64,000 nt of DNA from Psychroserpens jangbogonensis (GTDB lineage Bacteria > Bacteroidota > Bacteroidia > Flavobacteriales > Flavobacteriaceae): NCBI RefSeq assembly GCF_000797465.1, contig NZ_JSWG01000006.1:371048-435047 (forward strand). The letters are read 5' to 3'. Below are positions 36,601 to 45,767 of this stretch, one piece after another (the first letter of the stretch is position 1; every line of letters starts with the position of its first letter). The translations under genes were made by a program, and so were the position numbers. Under the pieces are notes generated by a model. The model was not told where the DNA came from. It did not search any database and worked only from the letters and a program-made list of their open reading frames with translations.

Positions 36601-38931
36601 ATGGATACAAATAAAGACACCGTTATAAATTTAGTTGAGCTGTACCTCTCAAAATGGAAACTCATTTTGGTTTGTGTTTTAATCGCTTTGGCTGTTGCGT
36701 TCTTGAAAATTAGATATAGTACTTTTTTATATCAAGCAAATGCAACTATTAAATTAAAAGAAGATGAAAACTCTCGAAGTTTAGCTGAAATATCATCCCT
36801 GCAAAATGGTGGATTAGCAACTACCCTTCCAAATGTAAGTGATGAAATACAAGTCATCAAGTCACGTGCTATTCTAACGGAAGTTGTAAAAGACTTAAAA
36901 TTAAATATTAAGTATTCAGTACATGGTAAAGTAAAACAGGGGGAAATCTATTCTAATCCTCCTATGAATATTAGTTTCTTTATGAGTGATTCACTCATTG
37001 GGAAAATAAATAAATCATTATTTATAAAGATTATATCCGCCCAGAAATTTGAATTATCTAATGTAAATACCAAAAAACTTTTTGAATTCTCTAATGGAGA
37101 AACCACTACACATAGTTTTGGTGATAAGGTCGAAACTACATTTGGAGAATTTGTATTAACTCCAAATATTGGCAATTATGGTGCTGATCCAGACTCTTAT
37201 GTTGAAATTAGCATCAAACCTATTCATAGCGTTGTCGAATCCTATTTAAGCGCAATTAAGATTAGTACTACTGAAAAATCTAATGTCATTAATTTATCGC
37301 TCAAAGAGAGTGTGAAAGAAAAAGCTCGTTTGATATTGGACAAAGTCATTGAAAAATATAATGATGATGTTATTTACGATAAAGAGTTAATCGTTAAAAC
37401 CACTTCAGATTTTATCACTAACCGATTGAATATTGTATCAAACGAATTAGAACAGGTCGATTTTACTGCTGAAAAACTTCAAAAGAACAACAGGTTAACA
37501 GCATTGTCTTCACAATCAAGTATCTTTTTAGAAAGCGAACGTCAAACTGATGCTAAAATCAGTGAAACTAATAACCAACTGCAATTGGCTGAATATATGA
37601 CTGAAAGTCTCAATGATGAAAGTAGAGACTCAGACCTATTACCAGATATGGCAATTGGAACTAGTGACGTCAAACAGCTCACAAAAAGTCACAACGACTT
37701 AGTATTACAGCGTGATCGAATATTAAAAAATTCAAGTAATAAAAATCCAACAGTTGTTAAACTTAATGATCAAATCAACGCATTAAAAAACAACTTGAAC
37801 CAGAGTTTAGGTAATATTAAATCTGCTAATGAAATCACTTTAAAAAATCTTAATCGTGAAGGCAGCAGAATTAGAGGACAAATCTATTCGGCACCAGGAA
37901 AAGAACGTCAGTTTAGAGACATTAAGCGTCAACAGGATATTAAAGAATCCCTTTACCTTTACTTATTAGAAAAACGTGAAGAAACAGCTATCACTTTGGG
38001 TATGTCAACAGCCAATGCAAAAGTTATCGATTATGCATACACAAATGATAACCCTGTGTCACCAAATAAGAGGATCATATACTTAGCTTCATTACTATTA
38101 GGCCTTATAATTCCTGTATCACTTATTTACGCTTTAGATTTAATAGATAACAAAGTCCAGACAAAAGAGGATGTATTGCGATTAGTCAAAGCACCATTTA
38201 TTGGAGATATTCCTAAATCTGATTTGAAACATAAAGTTGTTAAAAAGGTTGATTATTCGCCTAAAGCAGAAGCATTCAGAATTATAAGAACGAATGTTAA
38301 CTTTATGCTCCAAAAATCAGAGATACATTGTAAAACTGTTTTTGTAACCTCTACTACTGCTCAAGAAGGAAAGTCACATACAGCGACTAACCTAGCTAGT
38401 TCATTTTCTTTTTCGGGAAAGAAAACTTTGCTTATAGAGACAGATATTAGGGTCCCAAGAGTAAATGATTATTTAAAAATAAAAGCAGATAAAGGGTTAA
38501 CCGAATTTATTTCAGATAAGAGTTTAAATATTGAAGACGTAACCATTAAGGCTCCTGAGAATTCATTTTTAGATGTCATTCCATCTGGAGCAATTCCACC
38601 TAATCCAGCTGAATTATTGATGAGCGATCGAGTAACCTATTTATTTGATAATGCAAAAAAACAGTATGACTATATTATTGTTGATACAGCAGCTGTTGGC
38701 TTAGTTACTGACACTTTACTTATTTGTGATCATGCTGATATTTTTATCTATGTAGTAAGTGCCAATAATATTGATAAACGTCAATTGCATATTGCACAAA
38801 CCATGTATGAAGAAAAACGTTTGCCAAATATGGTAACGCTTCTCAATGGAAGTGTTAAAAAGAAAGGTTATGGTTATGGCTACGGAAATAATCCACAGCA
38901 AAAAAAGAAATGGTACAACCCATTTAAATAA
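36601..38931 (+). CDS. Wzc-type polysaccharide co-polymerase / BY-kinase
   Basis: A 776-residue inner-membrane protein. The Wzz domain has transmembrane helices near 22-40 and 495-515 with a long periplasmic coiled-coil between. The cytoplasmic BY-kinase has Walker A TSTTAQEGKSHTATNLA (about residue 585), Walker A' LLIETDIRVPR and Walker B YIIVDTAAVG. The C-terminal tail KKKGYGYGYGNN carries a short Tyr cluster, the probable autophosphorylation sites that control chain length. ATG 36601 gives the family start; in-frame codons from 36562 lie inside the previous gene. Confidence 0.93.
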   Translation: MDTNKDTVINLVELYLSKWKLILVCVLIALAVAFLKIRYSTFLYQANATIKLKEDENSRSLAEISSLQNGGLATTLPNVSDEIQVIKSRAILTEVVKDLKLNIKYSVHGKVKQGEIYSNPPMNISFFMSDSLIGKINKSLFIKIISAQKFELSNVNTKKLFEFSNGETTTHSFGDKVETTFGEFVLTPNIGNYGADPDSYVEISIKPIHSVVESYLSAIKISTTEKSNVINLSLKESVKEKARLILDKVIEKYNDDVIYDKELIVKTTSDFITNRLNIVSNELEQVDFTAEKLQKNNRLTALSSQSSIFLESERQTDAKISETNNQLQLAEYMTESLNDESRDSDLLPDMAIGTSDVKQLTKSHNDLVLQRDRILKNSSNKNPTVVKLNDQINALKNNLNQSLGNIKSANEITLKNLNREGSRIRGQIYSAPGKERQFRDIKRQQDIKESLYLYLLEKREETAITLGMSTANAKVIDYAYTNDNPVSPNKRIIYLASLLLGLIIPVSLIYALDLIDNKVQTKEDVLRLVKAPFIGDIPKSDLKHKVVKKVDYSPKAEAFRIIRTNVNFMLQKSEIHCKTVFVTSTTAQEGKSHTATNLASSFSFSGKKTLLIETDIRVPRVNDYLKIKADKGLTEFISDKSLNIEDVTIKAPENSFLDVIPSGAIPPNPAELLMSDRVTYLFDNAKKQYDYIIVDTAAVGLVTDTLLICDHADIFIYVVSANNIDKRQLHIAQTMYEEKRLPNMVTLLNGSVKKKGYGYGYGNNPQQKKKWYNPFK

Positions 38932-38942
38932 AATAACAAAAG

Positions 38943-38978
38943 AAAAAATCCGCAATATTAATCAATTGCGGATTTTTT
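38943..38978. terminator. Bidirectional hairpin terminator at end of polysaccharide locus
   Basis: Inverted repeat AAAAAATCCGCAAT and ATTGCGGATTTTTT with an eight-base loop, between convergent genes ending at 38931 and 38983. A and T tracts on both sides allow use in either direction. Confidence 0.85.
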
Positions 38979-38982
38979 ATGT

Positions 38983-40155
38983 TTAAAGTTTACGTCGCTT
39001 TTTTTCTTGCTTGAGTAAATTGAGCTCTCTACTCGTTTGTCCAGCAACTGATGTGTTTTCTTCTGCTCGCCTAATCAAATAAGGCATAACATCTTTAACC
39101 GGTCCAAAAGGCACATATTTAGCTACATTATAACCTTTTTCTGCCAAATTAAAACTTATATGATCACTCATACCGTAAAGTTGTCCAAACCAAACATTAT
39201 TATCCTTTTTGTCAATACCTAATTGATTCATCAGATCCATAGCCAAATAACAGCTTTCCTCATTATGAGTTCCTATAAATAATGAAATAGCATCAAGGTG
39301 ATTCAAAATATAGGTCATGCAGGAGTTGAAATTATTGTCTGTTACCTGCTTGGTTACACAAATTGGTGATTGATATCCATTCTCTTCTGCTCTAATTCGT
39401 TCCTTCTCCATATAAGCACCTCTAACAATCTTAAAACCTAATTTATAGTTTTGTGATTTTGAGCGCTCATGAATTCCTTTTAAATAATCAAATCTATCCC
39501 AGCGATACGCTTGTAAGGTATTGTAAACAATTGGCTTACCTTCATTATACTTTCGCATTAAATTTTCACAGAGCTCATCAGCAGCATCTTGAATCCAACT
39601 TTCTTCACCATCAATTAAAACCTCTACATCTTTTTCTTTAGCCAAGCTACAAACAGCATCAAAACGAGCTTCTATCCTATTCCATTCTTCTTGTTCTGCA
39701 TCAGTAAATACTTTTCCTTCTCCTTTTTTCTGGTATAAATAAAAACGTCCAAAACCTGTAGGTTTAAATACAACAATTGGCATTGCTTCTTTCTCATCGG
39801 CAAACTTTATGATTTTTAGTATCTTATCTCTTGCTTCATCAAAAGTAGACTCTTCCTCTTTACCTTCAACAGAATAATCCAAAACGGAACTCACGCCTTT
39901 TGCAAACATTTTGTCTATGACAGGTATGCAATCTTCTTCATTTACACCTCCACAGAAGTGATCAAACACCGTAGACCTTATCAAGCCCTCAACAGGCAAA
40001 TTTGCTTTTAAAGCAAAATTTGTTGCTGCTGTTCCTATTCGAACTAGAGGTTGATGAGAAATCATCTTGAATAGGAAATAAGCTCGTTCTAACTGAGAAT
40101 CGTTTTTGAGTGCAAAAGCAACTTCAGTGTTTTCAAAAAGTGTATTTGTTTTCAT
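38983..40155 (-). CDS. Proline dehydrogenase
   Basis: A 390-residue FAD-dependent proline dehydrogenase (PutA PRODH domain, stand-alone), first step of proline breakdown to P5C. Family segments include STVFDHFCGG, GVSSVLDYSVEGKE, PIVVFKPTGFGR, GFKIVRGAYMEKERIRAEE and FIGTHNEESC, with FGQLYGMSDHISFNLAEKGYNV in two parts near the end. The conserved Arg residues of the C-terminal helix (YLIRRAEENTS) that hold proline's carboxylate are present. It is divergent from aroB with a 94-bp gap, and a -7 box lies 18 nt before the start. Confidence 0.93.
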   Translation of the reverse strand: MKTNTLFENTEVAFALKNDSQLERAYFLFKMISHQPLVRIGTAATNFALKANLPVEGLIRSTVFDHFCGGVNEEDCIPVIDKMFAKGVSSVLDYSVEGKEEESTFDEARDKILKIIKFADEKEAMPIVVFKPTGFGRFYLYQKKGEGKVFTDAEQEEWNRIEARFDAVCSLAKEKDVEVLIDGEESWIQDAADELCENLMRKYNEGKPIVYNTLQAYRWDRFDYLKGIHERSKSQNYKLGFKIVRGAYMEKERIRAEENGYQSPICVTKQVTDNNFNSCMTYILNHLDAISLFIGTHNEESCYLAMDLMNQLGIDKKDNNVWFGQLYGMSDHISFNLAEKGYNVAKYVPFGPVKDVMPYLIRRAEENTSVAGQTSRELNLLKQEKKRRKL

Positions 40156-40172
40156 CTAAAAAAAATATATAA

Positions 40173-40180
40173 CAAAAATA
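40173..40180 (-). promoter_or_regulatory. Candidate -7 box TATTTTTG for proline dehydrogenase
   Basis: Minus-strand match to TAnnTTTG, 18 nt before the ATG at 40155. A short leader is implied. Confidence 0.5.
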
Positions 40181-40249
40181 ATTATTCGGTAGTTATTATT
40201 TTACTAAAAACAGCTAATTTTCCACTTTATTATTAAGACACTAATAGCG

Positions 40250-41329
40250 ATGAATTCCATAGAAACAGAAACATATAAAGTTCATTTTAATTCGAAAGGA
40301 TACGAAGAACTGAATCGTTATATAAACAAGCATAACTTTTCAAAGATTTTCATCCTTGTTGACACTAATACCCATGAGCACTGCTTAACAGCATTTATGT
40401 CGCAGTTAAAAGCGAACATAGCAATGGAAATCATTGAGATTGATGCTGGAGAACAGCACAAAACAATAGAGACTTGTGTTGGTGTTTGGAATGCCTTATC
40501 TGATCTAAATGCTGACCGGAAAAGTATTTTACTTAATCTTGGTGGTGGAGTTGTTACAGATCTTGGAGGATTTGTAGCTAGTACATTTAAAAGAGGGATT
40601 AAGTACATAAATATCCCAACATCTTTACTAGCCATGGTCGATGCTTCTGTTGGTGGAAAAACTGGAGTAGATCTTGGCACTGTGAAAAATCAAATTGGTA
40701 TTATAAACTCTGGAGATATCGTTTTAATTGACACGTCATTTTTAGACACACTTCCTCAAAATCAATTGAAATCTGGTTTAGCCGAAATGCTTAAACACGG
40801 TTTAATTAAAGACAAAGCTTATTTTGAAACTTTAACTGATTTATCAAAGCTTACATTAAATGATTTAGATGATTTGATTTATGAATCTGTGATTATTAAG
40901 AAAAACATTGTGACTGAAGATCCTAATGAACTAGGTATTAGGAAGCATCTTAATTTTGGACATACACTTGGACATGCCATTGAATCTTACTTCTTAGAAT
41001 CTGAACATAAAGAAGAATTACTGCATGGTGAAGCAGTTGCTGTAGGTATGGTTTTAGAATGTTATTTGTCTGCTGAATTACTAAATTTTTCAAAAGACGA
41101 TTTAGAAAGTATCACGAAGGCAATTAACATGATTTATAAGCCTGTTATTTTCGAAGACAAGGATTATGCTCCAATTATAGAGTTTTTAAAATTCGATAAG
41201 AAAAATGAGCATGGTAATATCAATTTTGTTCTACTAGAAGCTATAGGTCAACCTAAAATAGATTGTTTAGCACCCAACGAACTAATTTTAGAAGCTTTTC
41301 AATTCTATAATAACTCAATCAATAATTAA
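40250..41329 (+). CDS. aroB: 3-dehydroquinate synthase
   Basis: A 359-residue NAD- and metal-dependent enzyme of the shikimate pathway (DAHP to 3-dehydroquinate). The NAD-binding LNLGGGVVTDLGGFVASTF is followed by PTSLLAMVDASVGGKTGVD and metal-ligand segments GLAEMLKHGLI and LNFGHTLGHAIE, and all family residues look intact. It stands alone on the plus strand; the next gene (NTF2-like) begins 41 bp downstream. Confidence 0.95.
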   Translation: MNSIETETYKVHFNSKGYEELNRYINKHNFSKIFILVDTNTHEHCLTAFMSQLKANIAMEIIEIDAGEQHKTIETCVGVWNALSDLNADRKSILLNLGGGVVTDLGGFVASTFKRGIKYINIPTSLLAMVDASVGGKTGVDLGTVKNQIGIINSGDIVLIDTSFLDTLPQNQLKSGLAEMLKHGLIKDKAYFETLTDLSKLTLNDLDDLIYESVIIKKNIVTEDPNELGIRKHLNFGHTLGHAIESYFLESEHKEELLHGEAVAVGMVLECYLSAELLNFSKDDLESITKAINMIYKPVIFEDKDYAPIIEFLKFDKKNEHGNINFVLLEAIGQPKIDCLAPNELILEAFQFYNNSINN

Positions 41330-41369
41330 GTATTAAACTAATTCGTAACTTTAATGCATATTAAAATTT

Positions 41370-41846
41370 ATGAATAACGTAATTGAAACTTTCTACAATG
41401 CATTTAGTAATCTAGATGCTGAAACCATGGCATCTTGTTACCATGAAGATATCGTATTTGAAGATCCTGCATTTGGTGTTTTAAAAGGAGAACGCGCAAA
41501 GAATATGTGGAGAATGCTTTGTGAGTCACAAAAGAACAAAGATTTCCAAGTGACATTTTCAAACATTACTTCTAACAATAATGAAGGCTCTGCTTCTTGG
41601 CAAGCTTTTTACACATTTAGTAAAACAGGCAGAAAAGTCCACAATATCATTGACGCACGTTTTGAGTTTAAAGATGGAAAGATCATTAAACATACAGACA
41701 CATTTAATTTACATAAATGGTCAAAACAAGCATTAGGTTTAAAAGGATTTATTTTAGGAAGAACTAAATATTTCAGTAATAAGCTAAAAGCACAAACGAA
41801 TAAACTATTAGATCATTTTGAAAAAAAGAAAGCTAGCTCAAATTAA
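41370..41846 (+). CDS. NTF2-like / SnoaL-fold protein
   Basis: A 158-residue protein with the cone-shaped NTF2-like fold signature: an N-terminal helix FYNAFSNLDAETMASCYHEDIVFEDPAFG, here split as FYNAFSNLDAETMA and CYHEDIVFEDP, then WQAFYTFSKTGRKVHNIIDA and FKDGKIIKHTDTFN. Many members are uncharacterised ketosteroid-isomerase-like proteins. The basic C-terminal extension (about 130-158) is peculiar to flavobacteria. The terminator hairpin overlaps its stop codon. Confidence 0.82.
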   Translation: MNNVIETFYNAFSNLDAETMASCYHEDIVFEDPAFGVLKGERAKNMWRMLCESQKNKDFQVTFSNITSNNNEGSASWQAFYTFSKTGRKVHNIIDARFEFKDGKIIKHTDTFNLHKWSKQALGLKGFILGRTKYFSNKLKAQTNKLLDHFEKKKASSN

Positions 41847-41858
41847 TGAGGTAGCTTT
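41829..41858 (+). terminator. Hairpin terminator overlapping the stop codon of the NTF2-like gene
   Basis: AAAGCTAGCTCA and TGAGGTAGCTTT pair with one mismatch around the loop AATTAA, which contains the TAA stop. A T-rich stretch follows. Confidence 0.65.
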
Positions 41859-42050
41859 ATTTATAACCAGAACTGTTTCTTTTTAGGGACGTCAACGTTT
41901 ACTTTATGTTTCAGCATTGGCTACACTAGTAGTATCCAAACACTATGCCATAGTACTGTAAGTGGTTGATTTTTAGATGAAACCATAAATTATTCGATTA
42001 ATGAAACTATAAGTTCTAAAATTAAATAAGTTCGAGCTGAATAAAAGACA

Positions 42051-42599
42051 TTAAGAGTATTCTGGTTTTTTACCTACTACGCCTTTAAAAAAGGATTTCA
42101 TGAATTTAAAATCTGCTTCAATATCATCTGTTGGGTAAAAAGGTTCGGAAATATTATTTCTTTTATTTTTAAAATCTAGAGTGAACATAATAATTGGCAC
42201 TTTAGCTTCCTTGGCGATATAATAGAAGCCGGTTTTCCACTCCTTTACCTTTTTTCTAGTTCCTTCTGGAGCAAGAGTTAATCTAAACTCATCTTTACCT
42301 TCGAATAATTTCGCAATAGCTTGTACTTTGTTTTGACCTGAAGTTCTATCTAAAGGAGCACCACCAACATATCTAAAATACCAACCAAAAGGCCATTTAA
42401 ACAATTCCTTCTTGCCAACAAAATTGGTTTTAATTCCAGAAATTTTTCTCAATATTATACCAATATAGAAATCATGCCAACTTGTATGAGGCACAGCAAT
42501 AATAACTGCTTTTTTAATGGTATTATTTGAGAAATTGGTGTTTCCTGTAATTTCCCAACCAAGAAGTTTGAAATAGATAAATTTAGCTAACCAACGCAT
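42051..42599 (-). CDS. 1-acyl-glycerol-3-phosphate acyltransferase family protein (PlsC-like)
   Basis: A 182-residue membrane-associated acyltransferase, shorter than the usual 230-250 of PlsC. The catalytic motif HTSWHDF (HxxxxD) lies at about residue 37, GGAPLDR at about 80 and APEGTRKK at about 111. It may be a lysophospholipid or other glycerolipid acyltransferase. It begins one base after the stop of kdnB on the same strand, so it is probably co-transcribed with the kds genes, which links it to outer-membrane lipid synthesis. Confidence 0.87.
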   Translation of the reverse strand: MRWLAKFIYFKLLGWEITGNTNFSNNTIKKAVIIAVPHTSWHDFYIGIILRKISGIKTNFVGKKELFKWPFGWYFRYVGGAPLDRTSGQNKVQAIAKLFEGKDEFRLTLAPEGTRKKVKEWKTGFYYIAKEAKVPIIMFTLDFKNKRNNISEPFYPTDDIEADFKFMKSFFKGVVGKKPEYS

Positions 42600-42600
42600 A

Positions 42601-43683
42601 TTACATCTTTTGATATAAACTTTTGAGTTTATCTCTTGTAATAATTTGCTTCCAGTTTTTCCCTACAGCATTTATCCAAAGAGGTTCTAAACTTAAAGCA
42701 ACATCAATCATAATATCAAATTCATCATCACCTAAATTAGAACATAAGCCTTGAGGCAATTCAATATTGTGCTTTTGTTTCATTTGCTTAAATAGCTTTA
42801 CACCATCAGGATAAAACTCTTCTAAATGATCAAAAACAACACAATTCCCAATACCATGCTTAGTGCCGAGTAAATAAGACAGACCGTAACTCATGGCATG
42901 AGCTACTCCAACTTGAGAATATGCAATACTCATTCCTCCATGCCAAGATGCCATCATGAGTTTATCTTGTGAATCTTCTACTGATAAATTATCTTCCGTG
43001 AAAATTTCAAGACATAATTGGTAAGCCTTCTCACCATAACTCTGACTAAAAGCATTAAGATACGTACCGTTTAAAGATTCGATACAATGAATATAGCAAT
43101 CCATTCCTGTATAAAACCATTGTTCTTTTGGAACGTCTTTAGCTAATTCTGGATCTAAAATAACTTGATCAAAGGGTGTGTGATCAGAATTAATTCCAAG
43201 CTTCTTTTGAGGTCCAGTGAGAACTGTCGTTCTTGACACTTCTGCACCTGTACCAGAAATTGTAGGAATACCAACATGATAAATTGCTGGTGATTTCACT
43301 AAATCCCAGCCTTGATAATTTTTTGCTTCACCTTTGTTAGTTAGAAGAATGGAAACAGCTTTAGCGAGATCTAAAATTGTACCTCCTCCAATACCGATAA
43401 TCCCAGAAGGACGATCTTTGTGGGAAAGTATAATTTGTTCTACCAACTCATCAACCTGAGATGTTTTTGGCTCTTCATCTGCTGATATATAAAGTAATTG
43501 ATCATTATATGCAATAGGAATTCGAGACGTAAGCCAAGAATTGCCCTTAAACACATCATCAACCAAAAAAATAAATGGTGCTTTTATGTTTTGCCTTTTA
43601 GGTGCAATGATATCACCTAACTGGTTAAAACTGCCTCGTCCAAATACAACTCTGGACACCATTGGATAATTTTTATAGCTCAT
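42601..43683 (-). CDS. kdnB: 3-deoxy-alpha-D-manno-octulosonate 8-oxidase (KdnB)
   Basis: A 360-residue iron-type alcohol dehydrogenase that matches the Shewanella KdnB family along its length: MVSRVVFGRGSF, ADEEPKTSQVDEL, GIGGGTILDLAKAVS, NYQGWDLVKSPAIYHVGIP, GTGAEVSRT, WFYTGMDCYIHC, AYSQVGVAHAMSYGLSY, LGTKHGIGNC. KdnB oxidises Kdo at C8 to the aldehyde so that KdnA can transaminate it, giving 8-amino-Kdo for the lipopolysaccharide core. The nearby KdsB homologue supports this. KdnA itself was not found; the only aminotransferase here is of PglE type, so KdnA is probably elsewhere. Confidence 0.9.
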   Translation of the reverse strand: MSYKNYPMVSRVVFGRGSFNQLGDIIAPKRQNIKAPFIFLVDDVFKGNSWLTSRIPIAYNDQLLYISADEEPKTSQVDELVEQIILSHKDRPSGIIGIGGGTILDLAKAVSILLTNKGEAKNYQGWDLVKSPAIYHVGIPTISGTGAEVSRTTVLTGPQKKLGINSDHTPFDQVILDPELAKDVPKEQWFYTGMDCYIHCIESLNGTYLNAFSQSYGEKAYQLCLEIFTEDNLSVEDSQDKLMMASWHGGMSIAYSQVGVAHAMSYGLSYLLGTKHGIGNCVVFDHLEEFYPDGVKLFKQMKQKHNIELPQGLCSNLGDDEFDIMIDVALSLEPLWINAVGKNWKQIITRDKLKSLYQKM

Positions 43684-43720
43684 TCGTTTTAAAATCTTAA
43701 ATAAAGCTTTGCTTTAATTT

Positions 43721-44425
43721 TTAGTTTAATACTTGAATGACATCAAGTAAACTATGTACTGTTTTATATGCTTTGTTTTTTGTTTCATCGTCATTTACCT
43801 GTTCATGTAACCATGTTGTATGAAAAGGTATATGAATTGCTTTTGCATTTAAATTTACTAAAGGCAAAATATCGGATTTTAATGAATTTCCAATCATTAA
43901 AAACTCAGAAGCCTTAATATCTAAATGATTTAATAATTTAGAATAATTAGCTTCCTGCTTATCGCTAAGCACTTCTATATGGTGAAAATAACCTGTTAAT
44001 CCAGATTTATCTAATTTTCGTTCTTGATCAAGTAAATCTCCTTTTGTCACCAAAATTAACCTATAATCACTAGATAAGGTTTTAAGTGCTACTTCAACAC
44101 CTTCAAGCAATTCTACAGGTTTATTCAACATGTCTTTTCCAATGTTCAAAATAGCATTAATTGTTGAATTAGAAACTTCATTGTTAGATAATTCTAAAGC
44201 CATTTCTACCATTGATAATACAAATCCTTTGACACCATAACCATAAAGCGGAAGGTTTTCCATTTCCATTTTAAATAGCTCTTGATCAATTTTATTGGCT
44301 GTTTCATACCTAGCCAATAACTTTGCGAATTCTAATTCTGCATCTCTAAAATACGTTTCATTTACCCAAAGCGTATCATCGGCATCAAACCCTATTACCT
44401 TTATGTCTTTGTATTCTTTATTCAA
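43721..44425 (-). CDS. HAD-superfamily hydrolase
   Basis: A 234-residue phosphatase-like protein. Motif I is [11 protein letters not shown] at about residue 14, motif II LVTKGD at about 127, the motif III Lys is in DKQEANYSK, and motif [10 protein letters not shown] at about 182. The helical cap sits between motifs I and II (type I cap). The start overlaps the kdsB stop by 4 bp (ATGA). Substrate unknown; it sits between kdsB and kdnB, but no sequence feature marks it as KdsC, which is shorter and lacks a cap. Confidence 0.85.
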   Translation of the reverse strand: MNKEYKDIKVIGFDADDTLWVNETYFRDAELEFAKLLARYETANKIDQELFKMEMENLPLYGYGVKGFVLSMVEMALELSNNEVSNSTINAILNIGKDMLNKPVELLEGVEVALKTLSSDYRLILVTKGDLLDQERKLDKSGLTGYFHHIEVLSDKQEANYSKLLNHLDIKASEFLMIGNSLKSDILPLVNLNAKAIHIPFHTTWLHEQVNDDETKNKAYKTVHSLLDVIQVLN

Positions 44426-45153
44426 TTATTCCAAAGTTTTTTTGCGCGTTCTAGATCTTCAGGAGTATCTATTTCAACACCTTCAACCGTCGTTTCAACC
44501 ATTTTGATTCGCTTCCCATATTCTAAATATCGAATACATTCAATCTTTTCAGTTGCTTCGATAAACTGCATTGGTAATTTGTAAAAATCTAGTAATGCTT
44601 GCTTTCTAAAAGCATAAATTCCTTTATGTTTAAAATAGCGAGTTCCAGCTTCTTTATCTCTTGGATAAGGAATCGGGCTTCTAGAAAAATAGAGTGCAAA
44701 ATTGTTTTGATCAACAATAACTTTAACCGTATTAGGATTACTAATTTCGTCCCAATCATGAATTTCAACCATTAATGAAGCCAAATCAATCTCTTTATTG
44801 TGGTCGTCTTTAAAAGCTTTTAAAACTTTTTCCAAGCTTTCTCGTTCAGTAAAAGGCTCATCACCTTGCACATTAACAACAATATCAACATCAAGATCTT
44901 CAACAGCTTCAGCGATTCTATCACTACCTGATTGATGATCTTTTTTACTCATAATTGCTTTCCCTCCATTCGAAACAATTTCATTAAAAATAATTTCACT
45001 GTCTGTAACTACATAAACTTCATCAAATAATTGAGTAGCGACTGTAGCTTCATAAGTTCTTACGATAACGCTCTTGCCTGCCAAATTCTGCATGAGTTTG
45101 CCTGGAAATCGCGATGCACTATAACGTGCAGGTATCATTGAAATTATTTTCAT
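44422..45153 (-). CDS. kdsB: CMP-Kdo / CMP-8-amino-Kdo cytidylyltransferase
   Basis: A 243-residue nucleotidyltransferase. [20 protein letters not shown] is the CTP-binding loop, [10 protein letters not shown] the metal-binding Asp region, and [10 protein letters not shown] follows. It activates Kdo, or in kdnB-bearing genomes 8-amino-Kdo, for the lipopolysaccharide inner core. First gene of the kdsB-HAD-kdnB-plsC unit on the minus strand. Its partner choice between Kdo and 8-amino-Kdo cannot be read from sequence. Confidence 0.95.
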   Translation of the reverse strand: MKIISMIPARYSASRFPGKLMQNLAGKSVIVRTYEATVATQLFDEVYVVTDSEIIFNEIVSNGGKAIMSKKDHQSGSDRIAEAVEDLDVDIVVNVQGDEPFTERESLEKVLKAFKDDHNKEIDLASLMVEIHDWDEISNPNTVKVIVDQNNFALYFSRSPIPYPRDKEAGTRYFKHKGIYAFRKQALLDFYKLPMQFIEATEKIECIRYLEYGKRIKMVETTVEGVEIDTPEDLERAKKLWNN

Positions 45154-45197
45154 GGATAGTTAAAGAATTCATTCAAAAATAAAACTTTTAAAGGAAT

Positions 45198-45767
45198 TTA
45201 AGGCTGACTTGGTCTAATCTTTTTATAAAGCCTAAAAATGACATATAAAATGATTATTACAAAGATAAAAGCGATCACTGGAATGAAAATTGAAAATACA
45301 GACATGACGATAGAAGTCCCTGTTTCTATGGTAGAAACTACAGGGTTTGCAATTCCTCCAGTAGTTGCAGTAGACACTAATCGTGTGGCTCCTGAACTTC
45401 CTGCCACTGCTGCAGCTGTTCCTCCTCCTGCAATTATTGCTAGAGCCCAAGTAATCGCAGGACTTAAATCTGCAACTGTAGATACCATAACTGCTGTACC
45501 TGCAATTGCTGCCAATGGAATCGCTATAGAATCTAAAACGTTATCTATATATGGAATGTAATATGCGAATATTTCAACTAAAGTTGCAACACCAAGTGTA
45601 ATGACAGCAGTTAAACTACTAATCCATACCCAAGATTCATTTAGCTCCCAAACATTAAAAAAAGATGCTAAACTCAATGCGAATAGTGGCACAAAAACTC
45701 TAAAGCCTACAGAAGCTGCAAGTCCAATTCCTAAAAAAATACTAATTATAGTTTCAGTTGTCATCAT
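45198..45767 (-). CDS. DUF4126 membrane protein
   Basis: A 189-residue integral membrane protein matching the DUF4126 pattern: IISIFLGIGLAASVGFRVFVPLF at the start (here in two parts, IISIFLGIGLAA and SVGFRVFVPLF), then YYIPYIDNVLDSIAIPLAAIAG, a Gly/Ala-rich loop and SGATRLVSTATTGGIANPV. Five or six helices are predicted. Its ATG overlaps the stop codon of the helicase gene by one base. An unrelated frame on the opposite strand is open for 107 codons; that is a shadow of the Ala/Gly-rich codons. Function unknown. Confidence 0.88.
   Translation of the reverse strand: MMTTETIISIFLGIGLAASVGFRVFVPLFALSLASFFNVWELNESWVWISSLTAVITLGVATLVEIFAYYIPYIDNVLDSIAIPLAAIAGTAVMVSTVADLSPAITWALAIIAGGGTAAAVAGSSGATRLVSTATTGGIANPVVSTIETGTSIVMSVFSIFIPVIAFIFVIIILYVIFRLYKKIRPSQP

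Noticed and set aside
40318..40680. 120-codon minus-strand ORF
   Set aside because: Antisense to aroB across its conserved Gly-rich NAD-binding region.
45238..45561. 107-codon plus-strand ORF
   Set aside because: Antisense to the Ala/Gly-rich DUF4126 membrane protein, which has a clear family match; the plus-strand frame has none.
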